From NCBI GenBank assembly GCA_028583405.1, contig CM053247.1, positions 7,212,058 through 7,276,057 of the forward strand: a stretch of 64,000 nucleotides of DNA, given 5' to 3'. A program made the position numbers and the translations under genes. The notes under the pieces were generated by a model that worked only from the letters and a program-made list of their open reading frames with translations, was not told the DNA's origin and did not search any database. This document shows, piece by piece, positions 1 to 11,170 of this stretch. Every line of letters begins with the position of its first letter. Within the stretch, counting starts at the first letter, position 1. Source of the DNA: Pogonophryne albipinna. Its lineage: Eukaryota > Chordata > Actinopteri > Perciformes > Artedidraconidae.

Positions 1-11
1 CCCCTGCGTAC

Positions 12-1086
12 CTTGTCTTGGTATTGGAGGTAGTCACCAATCAGCTTGAGCAGTGTGGGATCCTTCAGAGTGGAGTTGAGGCTCTCAGAAGTGCAAGAGT
101 GGATGAGGTTGAAGAGGATCTCATATGGGATGTCTGGTTTCTCCTCCTCTAGAAAAACATTGAACAGCAACCGTTCGAGTGCCTCTGTGACCGCCTTCAG
201 ACTGAAGAGAGCCTTGGCATATGACTTCCCGCTCAGGATATTTTTCAGGCAACCACTGTTTGCGATCTCGGCGTAGCCAGCTCCAAGACACTTGCGCCCA
301 GTGAGTCTGCCCATGTAATTCATGGCTGTGTGGAACTTGCCAATGAGGTTCACATGCTTACTGAATTCCTCCTCGTACTTCCATACTATAGGACAGGCTT
401 TCATGACGACTCCCGAGGTCAAACGTGTTGATGGTGTATGGCTGTCCAACCTCCTCAGTTGCTGCCTCGGATCTCTTGAGTAGCTCATACACTACTGCGT
501 TGTCTGTAATGGGCTGGTTGATGGGGGTGTAAAAGTCGATGGTAGATTTCCTAGGAGGCACTTTCCCTGTGCTTGAAATAAAACCACCAAATCCAGGCAC
601 TTGCTGCTTGCCCTGGCTGCTCAACCATCTGCTGAGGAGGTGGGTGTTGTACTGCAACATTGAGGCATCATATGACACTTGGTTCTCAGCAGGAGGGGTA
701 AAGTTGGCATTCTTGGGGAATTTGGGGCCAACTCTTTTGAATGCCAGCTCTGGCAGCGTCTCGGGAGGCGTGATCTTAAGGCTTCTCATCTTGGATGACC
801 TGTCATAGAGAGGAAGGGTCCTTTTCTTGGTGCTCACATGGCTCTCCTTCACTTCTTGAATCATGATTCCCCCGGCGCTGTTTACCACATTTGAACCATG
901 AACGTTGGTGGTGATTCTGTTCAGGTTGTCCCAATCGCTGTGAAAAACAGTGTTTCCCTCGCCAGTGATGATTTGAGGGGTCAGGTTGGTGGACATCTCA
1001 TCAAAAGCCTTGGCCATGGCTGTCTCAAGTTCCATACTGAAGTCATATGTCTCTGAGTGTCCTAGTCGTGAAAGGATGGTTGTGAG
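12..1086 (-). CDS. second coding exon of the same unrecognised gene (one frame break)
   Basis: This exon begins after the acceptor TTTACAG at 1087-1093 and continues the protein in phase with the first exon (RSKQ followed by LTTILSRLGH). It reads to about 411, where one extra base shifts the frame. The other frame then stays open from about 410 to 12, with residues such as FHTAMNYMGRLTGRKC. It ends at AAG followed by GTACGC at 6-11, a plausible splice donor, so further exons lie to the left of the window. Two single-base breaks in about 2.4 kb suggest either a decaying pseudogene or assembly errors. The long, compositionally normal reading frames on both sides argue that the breaks are recent. 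No catalytic motif is recognised. Confidence 0.55.
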
Positions 1087-1196
1087 CTGTAAAGATAAAC
1101 AAATGTTTTTTTTATCAATATCAAATACCTGTATGAAGCATAGTTGAGCAATGACAATATAAGACCTCATAAGCAATAAGTTAGCTGATCACTCAC

Positions 1197-2559
1197 CTGT
1201 TTGCTTCGATAGAGGTGCCGAAGTGTGGCACACAGGAGGATGTGCTTTGGGAGTTTCCACTTGCTGTTAGTTGCTGCTCGACACACATCTTGTGTAATCG
1301 AATAGACCAGCCTCTGCGTCTTCTCACACTTTTCTTCATCAAGTGTCCCAGTCACCACTGAGCTCAGAAATTGTACAAGATGCTCTGGGAGCAGTTCATC
1401 CATTTTCACAGCATCCAGCTCCTGTGCAGTTGGGGGCCATGGTAGCTCCTTTGACTCTTTGAATGCCTTTTTAATGTGAGAATTGAGGGTGAGTGCTGCT
1501 TCTTGTAGTTGATCAGATGTTCCAAGTTTGTACACACATTTAACTGCTTCATCTACAGTAATGCTTGAGCTGTATATAAGGTTAAACTCAAGACAACCAT
1601 GGTGTGGTACCTTTGAGAATGTGAGTTCACGAGATATGTCTTTGTCTCCTTGTAAACGTCTTGCCAATTTCTCACTGCGGTATTCAGGATTAGGAAAACC
1701 TTCACCTTCCAGTGTCTTCCTGTACAAGTTGCACATGGATCTTAGCTGGACGACTTCTTTGTGGTCAACCACATTCCTAAGAATGTAATCCTTTACTACA
1801 CAATAGGACGTGTCATGTGCTGCCATTTTCCGGGCCTGCGGGCTGTCAATGTTGTCTGCTGCCTTTTTTTCCTCTCTTCCTTCCACGCTCATGGTTTTGG
1901 TACTCATTGTTGAAGTTATTTCTGCATATTGGATGATACTGAGCTTCCATAGCAAAGAGGTCCTTGCCCTGCACCTTGCGATAAAGATCCTCTTTCTTCA
2001 ATTCCTGTGCCCTAGGTTTGATAACTTTCCAGGCTGGTTCTTTGTGTTTCCAACTCTGAAACTTTTTTAGCTCTTCAGTCTTCCCCTTGAACTTGGTTGT
2101 TGTTTTGTCACAGAAGATACACTGATTTGGGAACAAGAAGGAACACCGAGCCCCTTCAGTTTGACTTGAGAGACATTTGGGATGGCGTCGGGAGTCCTTT
2201 ATCGATGACGATGATTCACCAGATGTAGAAGCCTTTGACACTTTTAAACGATCCAATTTCCCTGTGAAGGTTTTGTAGCAGTTTTGATGATAGCCAGTTT
2301 TATCCAAAGGCAAGCCTTCTAACGTCAATGGTATTTGGTCACAAATATCCTTCATGCGGTATGGTGAGGTGGCTGTTTCGCAGAGTCTCATATCACGAAC
2401 ACTGTGTAGATACGATAGCTTCTCGCTTGCCCCCCCCTTGCATTTGCCGAGCATGATAAAATTACCATATTCAGAAGTTGAGACATGTAAAATACATGTT
2501 ATCGATCTAATCCTCTTTGGAGGCACTTCAGCTGTGTTACAATGTTTCCTTTTTTCCAT
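1197..2559 (-). CDS. first coding exon of an unrecognised Cys/His-rich protein gene (one frame break)
   Basis: I do not recognise a named family. The reading frame starts at the ATG at 2559 (MEKRKHCNTAEV). It carries spaced Cys/His motifs, HQNCYK, CIFCDK and YHPICR, which look like a metal-binding N-terminal region. The frame breaks by one base in a run of seven T at 1864-1870: the upstream frame ends at 1846, and the next frame continues with equally protein-like sequence down to a GTGAGT splice donor at 1191-1196. That intron (1087-1196, 110 bp) ends in TTTACAG and leads to the exon at 12-1086, so the gene is spliced. The break could be a homopolymer sequencing error or a real mutation. Proteins of this look are, from memory, common and multicopy in fish and cnidarian genomes, so a transposon-derived origin is possible. 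Confidence is good for coding and low for function. Confidence 0.6.
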
Positions 2560-2858
2560 TGTCAGCAGTTTATGAAGTAATCAGCCTGAATAAAGAAATT
2601 TGAAACATTAGATAGCTACCAACACTCTGAGGAGGACCAAATGATGAAGTATACAATGTTTCCTTTTCCTATGGTTAGTATGAGTAATCAAACTGAAAAT
2701 AAAGAAAAACATTATCTAGCTACTAACTTAGCTAGCTACCAACACTATAGTCAAGAATACAATGTTTTTTCCTTTCCCCTATTGTTAGTAGTGAGTAATC
2801 AGCCTGAAAATGCTGAAAAACATTAGCTAGCTATCAACTCAGCTAGCTACCAAAAAGA
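2537..2858. repeat. three-copy ~110 bp direct repeat over the start of the left-edge gene
   Basis: Three diverged tandem copies lie at about 2537-2632, 2651-2750 and 2757-2858. Each starts near ACAATGTTTCCTTTT, passes through AGTAATCA..CTGAA.AAAGAAA, and ends in GCTAGCTACCAACAC or a variant. The first copy contains the ATG of the minus-strand gene at 2557-2559, so the repeat covers its translation start and proximal upstream DNA. Confidence 0.7.
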
Positions 2859-2949
2859 ATTCCAGTCTAGTTTCCTTCGAGTTCAGTCTAAGCTACGAAT
2901 TGTTTCTCATAAACATTCTCACTGCTGTAAACCTTGGGCAGACAAGCTG

Positions 2950-3100
2950 CTCACACACACACACACACATCCCCACACCCCCACCCACGCACACACACAC
3001 ACATCCCCATACCCCCACCCACGCACACATACACACATCCCCACACCCCCACCCACGCACACACACATCCCCACACCCCCCCCACACACACACACACTTT
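2950..3100. repeat. CA-rich minisatellite
   Basis: Three to four copies of a ~34-38 bp unit made of (CA)n, ATCCCCA(C/T)ACCCCCACCCACG. The apparent ORFs across it on both strands are His/Thr/Pro or Cys/Val/Gly low-complexity artefacts. Confidence 0.85.
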
Positions 3101-3784
3101 GGATGAGTATTTGCCTTATCCACTTTGTAAATTGTTGCCTTCTTTAGAGTTATTAGTAATTCAAGATTAATTATTGAATTAAATGTGCTACATAAGATAA
3201 AATACTGAAGCTTTGACTTGATAATTTTGTTCACAACATTAGACCTTGTCCTCTCATCTCTACTAGAATAAGATACGTGTGCATGTTTGGGTGTTTTAAC
3301 ACTCCCGTAATGTACCTAATCTTGTTATCCTTTTCATTACAGAGCTGGGAAAATTGTGTATTGCTTAGATTCTGATCCGTGCAAGTCCAATTTTAACTGA
3401 CTTTAGTTCTAATGTTAATGTTAATTTGATTTCAACCCATAGGTAATTATTTAAATTAACTCAACATTTCACATGATGGATTAGTGTTCCACATTTTCCC
3501 CACTAGTTTGTTTTATGATTAGGCCAAATGTAAAGAGAGACATTGATGACCTTGTGTCCCTAATGTTAGTACGTGGTTCCATTTTGTCTATGGCCTTGGA
3601 CGGCTTCACTAAGAGTCACCCAGTTCTGCCCTGTTACAGTCCGGCTGAGTGCAGTCACAGAGATGCTATGGCTGCTCTACATGACATTAATGGTCTGGTC
3701 CGAGAATGGACACCATTTCCTGCTCCCAGAGAGAATGATGCTCCTCAAACTGAACATTACAGCCGTTGATACTGTCTCACATGG
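3101..3784. other. intergenic, no gene seen
   Basis: AT-rich sequence without convincing coding. The short open frames at 3515-3809 have no recognisable domain and overlap each other in two frames. Confidence 0.4.
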
Positions 3785-3792
3785 GTCTGCTC

Positions 3793-4395
3793 TAGGGCTG
3801 AACGATTAATCGATTTTAAATCGAAATCGCCATTTGAACTGATGCGATTATCAAATCGCAAAGCCTGCGATTTTTTTTACAACTTCTTTTTTTTCTTGTG
3901 TGTCAGTCATCCACACCAATCAGACTTGCTGTGCTCCACATGTACCAGCCATTGTTAATCAATCAGAAGTAGCCCATGATAGAAGGTGATAGACAGATTG
4001 ATCCAATCATCTGCCAAGTGCTTCTGAAAGTGCCTGCCCTTTCCAACTGGCTTCCAATGGAGCTTTAGATGGTTTGGTGAAACAAACCATCTGGGTCAGG
4101 TTAGTAATGCTCCATCACATGTTTCTATTACAGGGTGAATCTTAAACTGAAGCTCGACTTTAAAGCAACCCAACGGAAGTTTCATGTAAGTTTAGTTTTT
4201 TCACTCGTAGCTCGGGCTGCGGGGGTGCTAGAGACGGGAGCACGTTGATAGGACCTTCCTAGCCGGAGTTATGGCCGCATTTTACAATAAACTTCCGTTG
4301 GGTCGCTTAAAAACAAATATCGCAATTCGAATCGCAATCGCAATATTTGTCAGAAAAATCGCAATTAGATTTTTTCCCAAAATCGTGCAGCCCTA
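3793..4395. mobile_element. hAT-type MITE with perfect 8 bp target duplication
   Basis: The termini are TAGGGCTGAACGATTAAT on the left and ATCGTGCAGCCCTA on the right, forming imperfect inverted repeats. The element is flanked by a perfect 8 bp direct repeat, GTCTGCTC (3785-3792 and 4396-4403), which is diagnostic of the hAT superfamily. It has no transposase ORF. A second inverted-repeat unit lies inside it (4159-4312). Confidence 0.9.
4159..4312. mobile_element. nested inverted-repeat element inside the hAT MITE
   Basis: The arms TTTAAAGCAACCCAACGGAA (from about 4159) and TTCCGTTGGGTCGCTTAAA (ending about 4312) are nearly perfect inverted copies about 105 bp apart. This looks like a second small MITE inserted in, or captured by, the 3793-4395 element. 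Its exact ends and target duplication are not certain. Confidence 0.6.
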
Positions 4396-4403
4396 GTCTG
4401 CTC

Positions 4404-5065
4404 CCCCCCATCGAGCCATGAACTGAAAGCTTGACATCTGCTTTGAACACTTGGAAGCCTCCCTGTCACACCAGCACCAACCCTTGGGTCAGTCAGATGA
4501 GACTAACGGCTTCACTTAGGGCATTTGGGTCAGAAATATGACTCTCGTTACCACAGAGTGTTTTTTTATTTTTTTTAAGGCTATTCATACTGCTATGCAG
4601 AGGATGCCTGTAAGTTGGCAAGCTGTTAAAAGGCCCTACTATTTTTAGTATAGGCCTAATGTCAGGGGCCTCTTACTGTCTAATTCTGCATGTATTCACA
4701 TTATATGGACCATGTTTCCACCTGGTAAAACTAGAGGCTGCACGGAACTCAGGCTACAATACAACCATTCTGTTCTGCTCTGACGATTCAATTGATAGAT
4801 TCTACATCAAAACAGTTCGTTTTTATTGTTTCCAATGATAACGTCACCTTAAGTGGAGGAATGCAAACCTGTTTTCAAATGTAAGGTTTTGAATTTGTTT
4901 GACATTTCTCAGTAATGACACCTTCAGACGCCCACTATCATTCATGCTATGCCTTCGGTGGTAACTCAGATGTTAAGGGGGTTGAAGCTTTTCCTCCTGC
5001 ATCGGCTATGCTTTGTTTTTTTAACAAAGGTATGCATTTCCTGCATAATATATGTTTCTCACAAT
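4404..5065. other. intergenic, no gene seen
   Basis: Mixed AT-rich sequence with short homopolymers. No supported coding, RNA or element boundary. Confidence 0.4.
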
Positions 5066-5067
5066 TG

Positions 5068-5480
5068 TTTTTTGTGAGCTGCGCACAGGTGATACTGTGT
5101 CTTCTCGAGTACTGGATTATGATCTATACCATGCTTACATGGACTCATATGTTTTATTTCATATCTAACAGAAGTGAGAGAAGAAACAGATGGGAAAGTG
5201 AGAAGAAAGACATGGGAAAGTGAGAAGAGAAAGACATGGGGAAGTGAGGAAAGAGGGAGATGAGGAAAGAGGGAGATGAGGATGAGAGAGAGGGATGAGG
5301 AAGAGAGAATAGAGAGAGATGTGGAAGAGAGAATAGAGAGAAGAGGGAAGAGAGGGATAGGAAAGAGAGAAGAGATATTTGCGAGTTGCATACTGATACT
5401 GCGTCTTCTCGATTAATAGCTTATAGACGATACCATGTTTAAATAGACTCCTACGTTGTTATTACATATGTGACATATGT
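5068..5480. repeat. purine tract between two diverged direct repeats
   Basis: About 100 bp starting GAGCTGCGCACAGGTGATAC (5073) recurs as GAGTTGCATACTGATACTGC (5383) with shared blocks GTCTTCTCGA and GATACCATG or ATACCATG. Between them, about 5170-5375 is almost pure GA on the plus strand (GGGAAAGTGAGAAGA, GAGGAAAGAGGGAGAT units). The Leu/Ser/Phe-rich minus-strand frame here is an artefact of the tract. Confidence 0.7.
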
Positions 5481-7720
5481 AAGAAAAGGGAGGGGAGAGT
5501 CAATTATATTGAGTAATTGATTTCATATGGGAACATTCATTTCTCAAACCTATGTTTTATGGAAGAGGAAATGTACTTCTGATAAACTAATCTTTTATCA
5601 AACGGTAAATGGTGAATTAATATAACATTTAGAATCTTTGAGAAGGGGTTATATCCACAGGGACTAGCTCACATTTAACTTAAAATAACATTTCTCTGCT
5701 TTGGACTGATGAGTATATGATTCTTGCATGTTAAATAACTAACACAAACCTTACATTTATGCATGTGCATGTGTCAGGAAGGCTCCCAAATAATTCTGAG
5801 GGGCCTATCCTATTTTTTGTAATTGAATGATAATGTGCTAATCCATTACCTTGAGTTGTCTCCACTCAGGAAAACATCCCTATCAAGTGTTAACCCAATA
5901 ACTAGGACAGCTCTGAAGGCCAAGGGTCAGAGAGAGAGGATCACACTCTCCGGCTGCAGAGAGCAGAAGGAATGCAGGCAGATGAGCCTCCATTTCACTG
6001 GGGGGATCAACTACAGTGCTCACTGAATGAGCCACACAAAAGCAGAGCAATTGGGGGGGTTGAAATATGGCGCTCTGATGAAGAAGAGTTTTGAGCCAAT
6101 CAGCACCTCAGTGCTAATCTACAGTATCAGGATGCCTTTACACACCAGACATTCTGTGTCATAAAGAGAGGAGGAGAACGAGTCAGGAGGACATGTTCTT
6201 CCAGCTCTTGTACAAAGATAACGATTGAATTGAATGACCAGATGTTTACAGATGTACAATTAATGATTGTTTTTTATATTTCCAATGAACAGACATGTGT
6301 TAAATAGTGGTGATAAATACATTTTGTCAGATCAGATTACACTTTCACACTAAACAAAATAAATTAATTGATATTTTCAGATTATAAGGTATTGAATAAT
6401 AAGATATTTCTAATATTATAACAAATAATGTTAATATCCTTAATTGTCCAGCAATCAGGTTTAACAACACTACTCTTCAATGTATTACCCATGCACAGAC
6501 AGACCTAAAATGATGGTTCAAGTTTTAAACGTTTAAACTTTCCTTTCCAGGTTTTTACAAAAGTCTTTGAATATTTGCCTAACTTTTCCTTTTCAGATTG
6601 TTAAACATTTTGAGAATTGTTTACTTTTCCCTTCAGATTTTGAAATGACATAATGATTGATAGTTGAAGTAATGTAATTATGTTATCATGCCATAGTCTT
6701 TTTGATTTAATATGTAATGAAGTAAACGTAAAGTAATCCTAAAATTGAGGACACTGTAACTTTGCAGATTACAAATTGATCAAATCACCACTGTGAATTT
6801 TATACCTTAACTGTGATTTTATACCTCAGCTGGATATGTTATGATCCTGATTTTATACCTCACCTGGATCTCTTATGATCCTATGTTCTAAATGCATTTG
6901 ACTAGTGATTGCCTTAAACTAAATCTTTAAACTGCAAGCTGGTTTTGATTTTATAGTTTGATAAGTGAGATCAACTAATGGTTACATGTTAAAACATATT
7001 ATTTTAACGAAGATGTTTTTGCTATTATGCGTCTGTGTTTTATGTGCGTTCATTATTGTGCTTTTGACAACAGATGATCCAAACATTGATGAGAGATGAT
7101 TTTCTATTGTGATTGTCTGCGTCAATCATTGTGGTTGAATGTTTCAGTCTTATTCTACTTTGTGATGTAAATTGATGTACGGTGAGACCACATTCAAATC
7201 TGAAGACACCTATTGATTTAAGTATTGACCAAATTATTATTAGACTAATGTTTTCAGGTTATCAAAGATGATAAAAAGAGAGGACTGTTAGAGAATATTT
7301 CTTCTCTCTTCCTAAGTGTCAAATAATAATTCTTCCTTACTCCTAAGATATTTAACTTTATTGCCTGTTGACGTTTTACGACCGAACCCTAAGTCTGTTA
7401 TCTGTCTTAAGGAATGGGAAGTCTCAGCTATTGTTGACATTACCTGTTTTATGACCGATCAACTCTCGGTCACAAAGCCAAAGAGTCAGATAAGTGATTC
7501 AGTGTCTCCAGGTGTTCACGTATACCTTCCCCCAATATGTGGGTTGACTCTCTGTAAACTAGTTAAAGGGTCTACCAAGATGTGAGGCGGATCAGAATTG
7601 ACATGACAACCCACCCGTGCAGTCAGAACCTTTTGCTGCTGTGACTTGTGATATGAATTCTCCGCGAGGTGCAGTGGCCATGGCATAACACCGGAGCGTG
7701 CGCCCCCCCGCCCCCCCCGT
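5481..7720. other. AT-rich intergenic region, no gene seen
   Basis: About 2.2 kb of AT-rich DNA. The stretch 7270-7680 has a more complex composition and could be a decayed long terminal repeat, but I found no second copy, primer site or coding next to it. Confidence 0.4.
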
Positions 7721-7824
7721 CAGAGGTGTGTACAAAGTAGACCGACGGGTAATAATGAATTTTGACGAAAATGTTTACGATCCGTCAAAATGACGGGCAG
7801 CGAAAAAGTCTAGCGCCACCTCTG
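7721..7824. mobile_element. possible 104 bp MITE
   Basis: CAGAGGTG at 7721 and CACCTCTG ending at 7824 are perfect 8 bp inverted termini. Inside is a partial hairpin (GTCAAAATGACGGG against CCGTCGG/CGTCAAAATTC motifs). No target duplication is visible, so the call is tentative. Confidence 0.4.
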
Positions 7825-7880
7825 AATAACACATGAGTCCATATGTGTAAATGTGCTTGTGGTGCAAGAGGGAAAGGGGG

Positions 7881-8070
7881 CTAGAGCTCATCATCAGCGA
7901 TCCAGTTTGAGACCTCCTGAGTAAACTCTTCCAAAGCAGCTGCTTTGGGGTTGTACCATTCATCTTGATACATATCCACCTCTTTCTCCTCCTCAAAGGA
8001 CATTAAAGCTCGAACAGAATCATTGAACTCTTCCATTTCCTTGCGTAGTTGTATACATTCTATTTTTGAC
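7881..8070 (-). pseudogene. C-terminal part of a split coiled-coil ORF
   Basis: The minus strand from the TTAA at 8071-8074 down to a TAG at 7881-7883 reads as acidic, charged sequence (for example RKEMEEFNDSVRAL and FTQEVSNWIADDEL). It has no start codon of its own and is the distal part of the ORF whose N-terminal part is at 10951-11170. The two parts are separated by two TTAA-target elements. The reading frames are compatible across a single TTAA, so one uninterrupted ORF existed before insertion. The family is not recognised; the helical, charged character resembles leader proteins of fish retroelements, but that is inference. Confidence 0.6.
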
Positions 8071-8074
8071 TTAA

Positions 8075-10127
8075 CCTCTTAAGCCCGAGGGTCCCCCCAG
8101 GGGACCCCTCCCACCGTTTTTTTATGAGACTATGTCTCAGGGCTTCTTAACATTTATGAAACTATTAATGTTCCATACCCTTTTAACGCTAAGAAACTCC
8201 GCTAACTGACAATGTGAACCATTTTTAGCTAAAAGAAACACAAGAGTAATACCAAGCCTTTGAATTAGCATGGAGCGAAAAAATGCTAACTAATGCTAAC
8301 GGATTTTGCACAGCACTCACGGTAGAAATGCCCTTATTACTTATCGTAACTGCACAAACAAGATATACGATTTAAAGCTGAGACTCCACAGATTCCACAC
8401 ATGTAATATCATCACTGTAGGACCCCGAATTGCGGAGCCATCAGCCAGAAAAGAGAAAGTAAACAACATCCGGTTTCAAAAATATTACAATAATTTCGTC
8501 TTACCTTTTTTGATTTGTGATCAAAAGTTGTGTTCACCGGAATAAAAACGCCGCTCAAGGTTAATCCAATGTCTTTGTGTCACGTAGAAATTTTGACTGA
8601 TAATCCTTCATCATATTTATGGCAATATACTGGGTATAAAGTTTCGCCGTCCAGGCGTGCACTTTTAGATATGCTTTGTCCGTTTCTCTATTACGTCCGC
8701 TATGGTAATGTTTACGTTGATTTGGGAACTGCCCATCGATTCTATTGGTTCTGATGGTTAAGAAAAAGGTGTAAATCACACGAATCGACCAATGGGTTCC
8801 AGAGATATGGTCCTGCGTAAAGTATAAAGAATGCCAGCCAGTTTAAGTACTTTACGCAGGCGGCTTCATTTATTGTTTACTACATAACAGCAGGCATTAC
8901 AGCTATGAGCAGGACCCAGAGCGCACGGAGCCCAGAGCGGACAGCAGATAACGGAATTGCAGTTTTATTGCTTATAGATTATCAGAACATTTCAAAGGGG
9001 ACACAGCCACATTGGATATTAACCTATGGATTAACTACATCATCGTTTTTATCGTTTTAATGCCATTGAAGACCAGTTTAGACCAGGCAAAGACGAAGGT
9101 AAGCCATTAGCCTAGCGCATGCTAGTACCTAACTCCACTTGTTTTGATGTACGTTTTTGTTGATAACGTCGCAAGTTTGTATCTTTCAGTGTTGAGGTGG
9201 GCACCGTTAGATTCTTTGTCTTTACGATCAAAAACGATGTGTTGGATGTGCAGCTAGGATAAGTAATAAGGGAGCTAGGATAAGTAATAAGGGAGCTAGG
9301 AGTGATTTTCGGTGCAGTAATAGGTTAGCATTTTTCGCTCGGGGCTAATTCAGATGCTCACTGTTAGCATTGTGTTTTTTTTGAAAAAATAAATGAAAAA
9401 GATCAGTTAATTGAGTTTTTCCCCGTTATATGGACATAAAATATTCATAGTTTATTAAATAGTAAGGTTCCTTAGACGTTGTTTCCTGCGAATGACGCGA
9501 TTTCGGTCCGTGGGGCCTATAAGTGCTATATAAATAAACTTGCCTTGCCTTGCCTAAGAGGATAACACAGTATGTTCTTATATTTTATTTTTATTTTTTA
9601 TTTTTTTCACAACAGTTGTATTTGGATGGAATGAATACCTATAGTGAAAATTCAAAGTAATAAAATGATTTTTACAGTGAAAAAGTTCAAATGGAACTGA
9701 TGGTTCCCAAATTACCCAGAGGTGAGTCCGCCTGGACTTTATTTTTCTAAACCTCTCTAAAAAGGTCAAATTTAACTTGTTTTGCATCAATCTTGATACA
9801 GGGTACTTATTATATGTTATAGTTTGGATTCCTAAAGCTTTTAGTCTACTAACCCATCATTCAAGGGTGGTTTTTACTATAAGTAATGGGTATTTTTTTA
9901 GGCGGACATTAGAATTTACATGTTTTTACTATGTTCCATCTGAATTTACTTTAAAATAAAAACATCTATATTGATTCTGACACTTCTACATCCAACTCAC
10001 AGATGTAACCTTGCTTTGAGAGAAAAGATGATTAATTTACCCCTTTTAGAAGTGAAGATATAGTCTTTGTTGTGTTAGTGGCATTTTCGAGCCTGAAACC
10101 TGAAAAACAGGCTCAGGGCTTAAGAGG
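8075..10127. mobile_element. piggyBac-like non-autonomous element (TTAA target)
   Basis: Perfect 12 bp terminal inverted repeats, CCTCTTAAGCCC (8075) and GGGCTTAAGAGG (ending 10127), are flanked by TTAA at 8071-8074 and 10128-10131. A TTAA target with 5'-CC ends is characteristic of the piggyBac superfamily. The ~2.05 kb interior has no transposase frame. It contains a near-perfect 21 bp tandem duplication at about 9258-9300, a short inverted repeat (CTGCGTAAAGTA at 8812 with TACTTTACGCAG), and an L2-type tail at 9521-9556. Confidence 0.75.
9521..9556 (+). repeat. L2-type LINE 3' tail fragment
   Basis: AGTGCTATATAAATAAACTT followed by three TTGCC-type units matches the 3' end of the LINE at 46588-49836. 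Only the extreme tail is present, inside the piggyBac-like element. Confidence 0.7.
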
Positions 10128-10131
10128 TTAA

Positions 10132-10946
10132 AGGTCCCATGTCATGCTTTTCCGGTTATTACCCGTCCCCTTCTGTGTTATGAAGGTTTTTATGCATGTA
10201 AACGGTCTGCAGAGTCACAAACCCTCAAAGTACACCCTGTAGCGAGTAAAACTCTAACACAGAAAATACCTCCCCAAAACGCCCCGTTGGAGATACGTCA
10301 TTGTCCATTTGATTCTTCCGGGTATGCATGATGTCAACCGTACCCGGAACAAAATGGACCAATCCGTGGAGCCGTTACGTTAAGTCCGCGGAACCGTTAC
10401 GTTAAGCCCCCGCTGATTGGTCCAAATTGACCAATCCACGGACTTCCTCACACACACACTCAGTGCAAGCAGCTCTGCTGATTTCTCCTCCCTGGCTGCA
10501 GGCTGATAACAGACAGTTGGGATCGTGGCGAAATTCTCTCTGCAGACCCATTCTCACAGCGTTTATCAACCTTTTTCTTACTCAATATCAAGCCACACTT
10601 ATTGTTTTTACTTCGGCTGTGACTTTGTGTGTGCTCAGGATGAGTTTGGCTGTGTTTCGCTGTGTATCGCTAAACAAGGAAACAACACCTCCACGGAGCT
10701 CAGCGCGATTCACAACGTCCTTGCCAATCAGAGCACACTGTGCTCACAGGGAGGGTGGGGGCTGGAGCTACTGGAGCTACAACGAGCCGTTAAAGGCAGA
10801 GAGTGAAATTCAGTGAATACACGTAGTTTATAGAGATGCTGTATGAGAAACCAATGTGAGTTTGGAAAATTGCACAATATAAATCTATTCTAGTAGACCT
10901 CAACAATGGAATTATGATCAGTGGAAGTGGCCATGACATGGGACCT
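10132..10946. mobile_element. TTAA-target MITE, copy 1 (intact)
   Basis: The ends AGGTCCCATGTCATG and CATGACATGGGACCT are perfect 15 bp inverted repeats, flanked by TTAA at 10128-10131 and 10947-10950. The interior has no credible protein. The same family occurs at 40846-45728 (interrupted) and as a left fragment at 27524-27870. It shares its left TTAA with the neighbouring piggyBac-like element. Confidence 0.85.
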
Positions 10947-10950
10947 TTAA

Positions 10951-11170
10951 CCAGTTCCACATTGCAGAAATGTTCCATTAATTGTCTTATTTCATTTATT
11001 TTGCTTGTCAATGCACCCAATTTTGCACTCCTTGATGATTTCAGTCGCTTGAGCCTTTCCATATACACAGAGTCAATGTCACTTTCCAAGCTTGCAATTT
11101 GTTTTGCTTTTTGTTCAAGACAACACATGTATTCCTTTTGAATTGTACTTAATTGTTTATGGACTTGCAT
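10951..11170 (-). pseudogene. N-terminal part of a split coiled-coil ORF
   Basis: The minus-strand frame starts at the ATG at 11170 (MQVHKQLSTIQKEY), with an in-frame TAA just upstream. It encodes a heptad-rich, Lys/Glu/Leu-rich segment of about 73 residues before the TTAA boundary of the MITE. The continuation is at 7881-8070. The open frame seems to run into the MITE but loses coding character there. The TTAA falls within Val-Lys codons and the downstream part resumes in the same phase. No named domain is recognised. Confidence 0.6.

Noticed and set aside
2893..3234. Cys/Val/Gly-rich and His/Thr/Pro-rich ORFs
   Set aside because: Both are translations of the CA minisatellite.
5059..5391. 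110-residue Leu/Ser/Phe-rich minus-strand ORF
   Set aside because: Produced by the GA tract; no independent support.
7270..7720. Possible solo LTR
   Set aside because: No paired copy, no clear TG...CA borders with a target duplication; left as unassigned intergenic sequence.
10427..10816. Two overlapping plus-strand ORFs of 93 and 129 residues
   Set aside because: They lie within the TTAA MITE, and the frame is not kept in the other copies.
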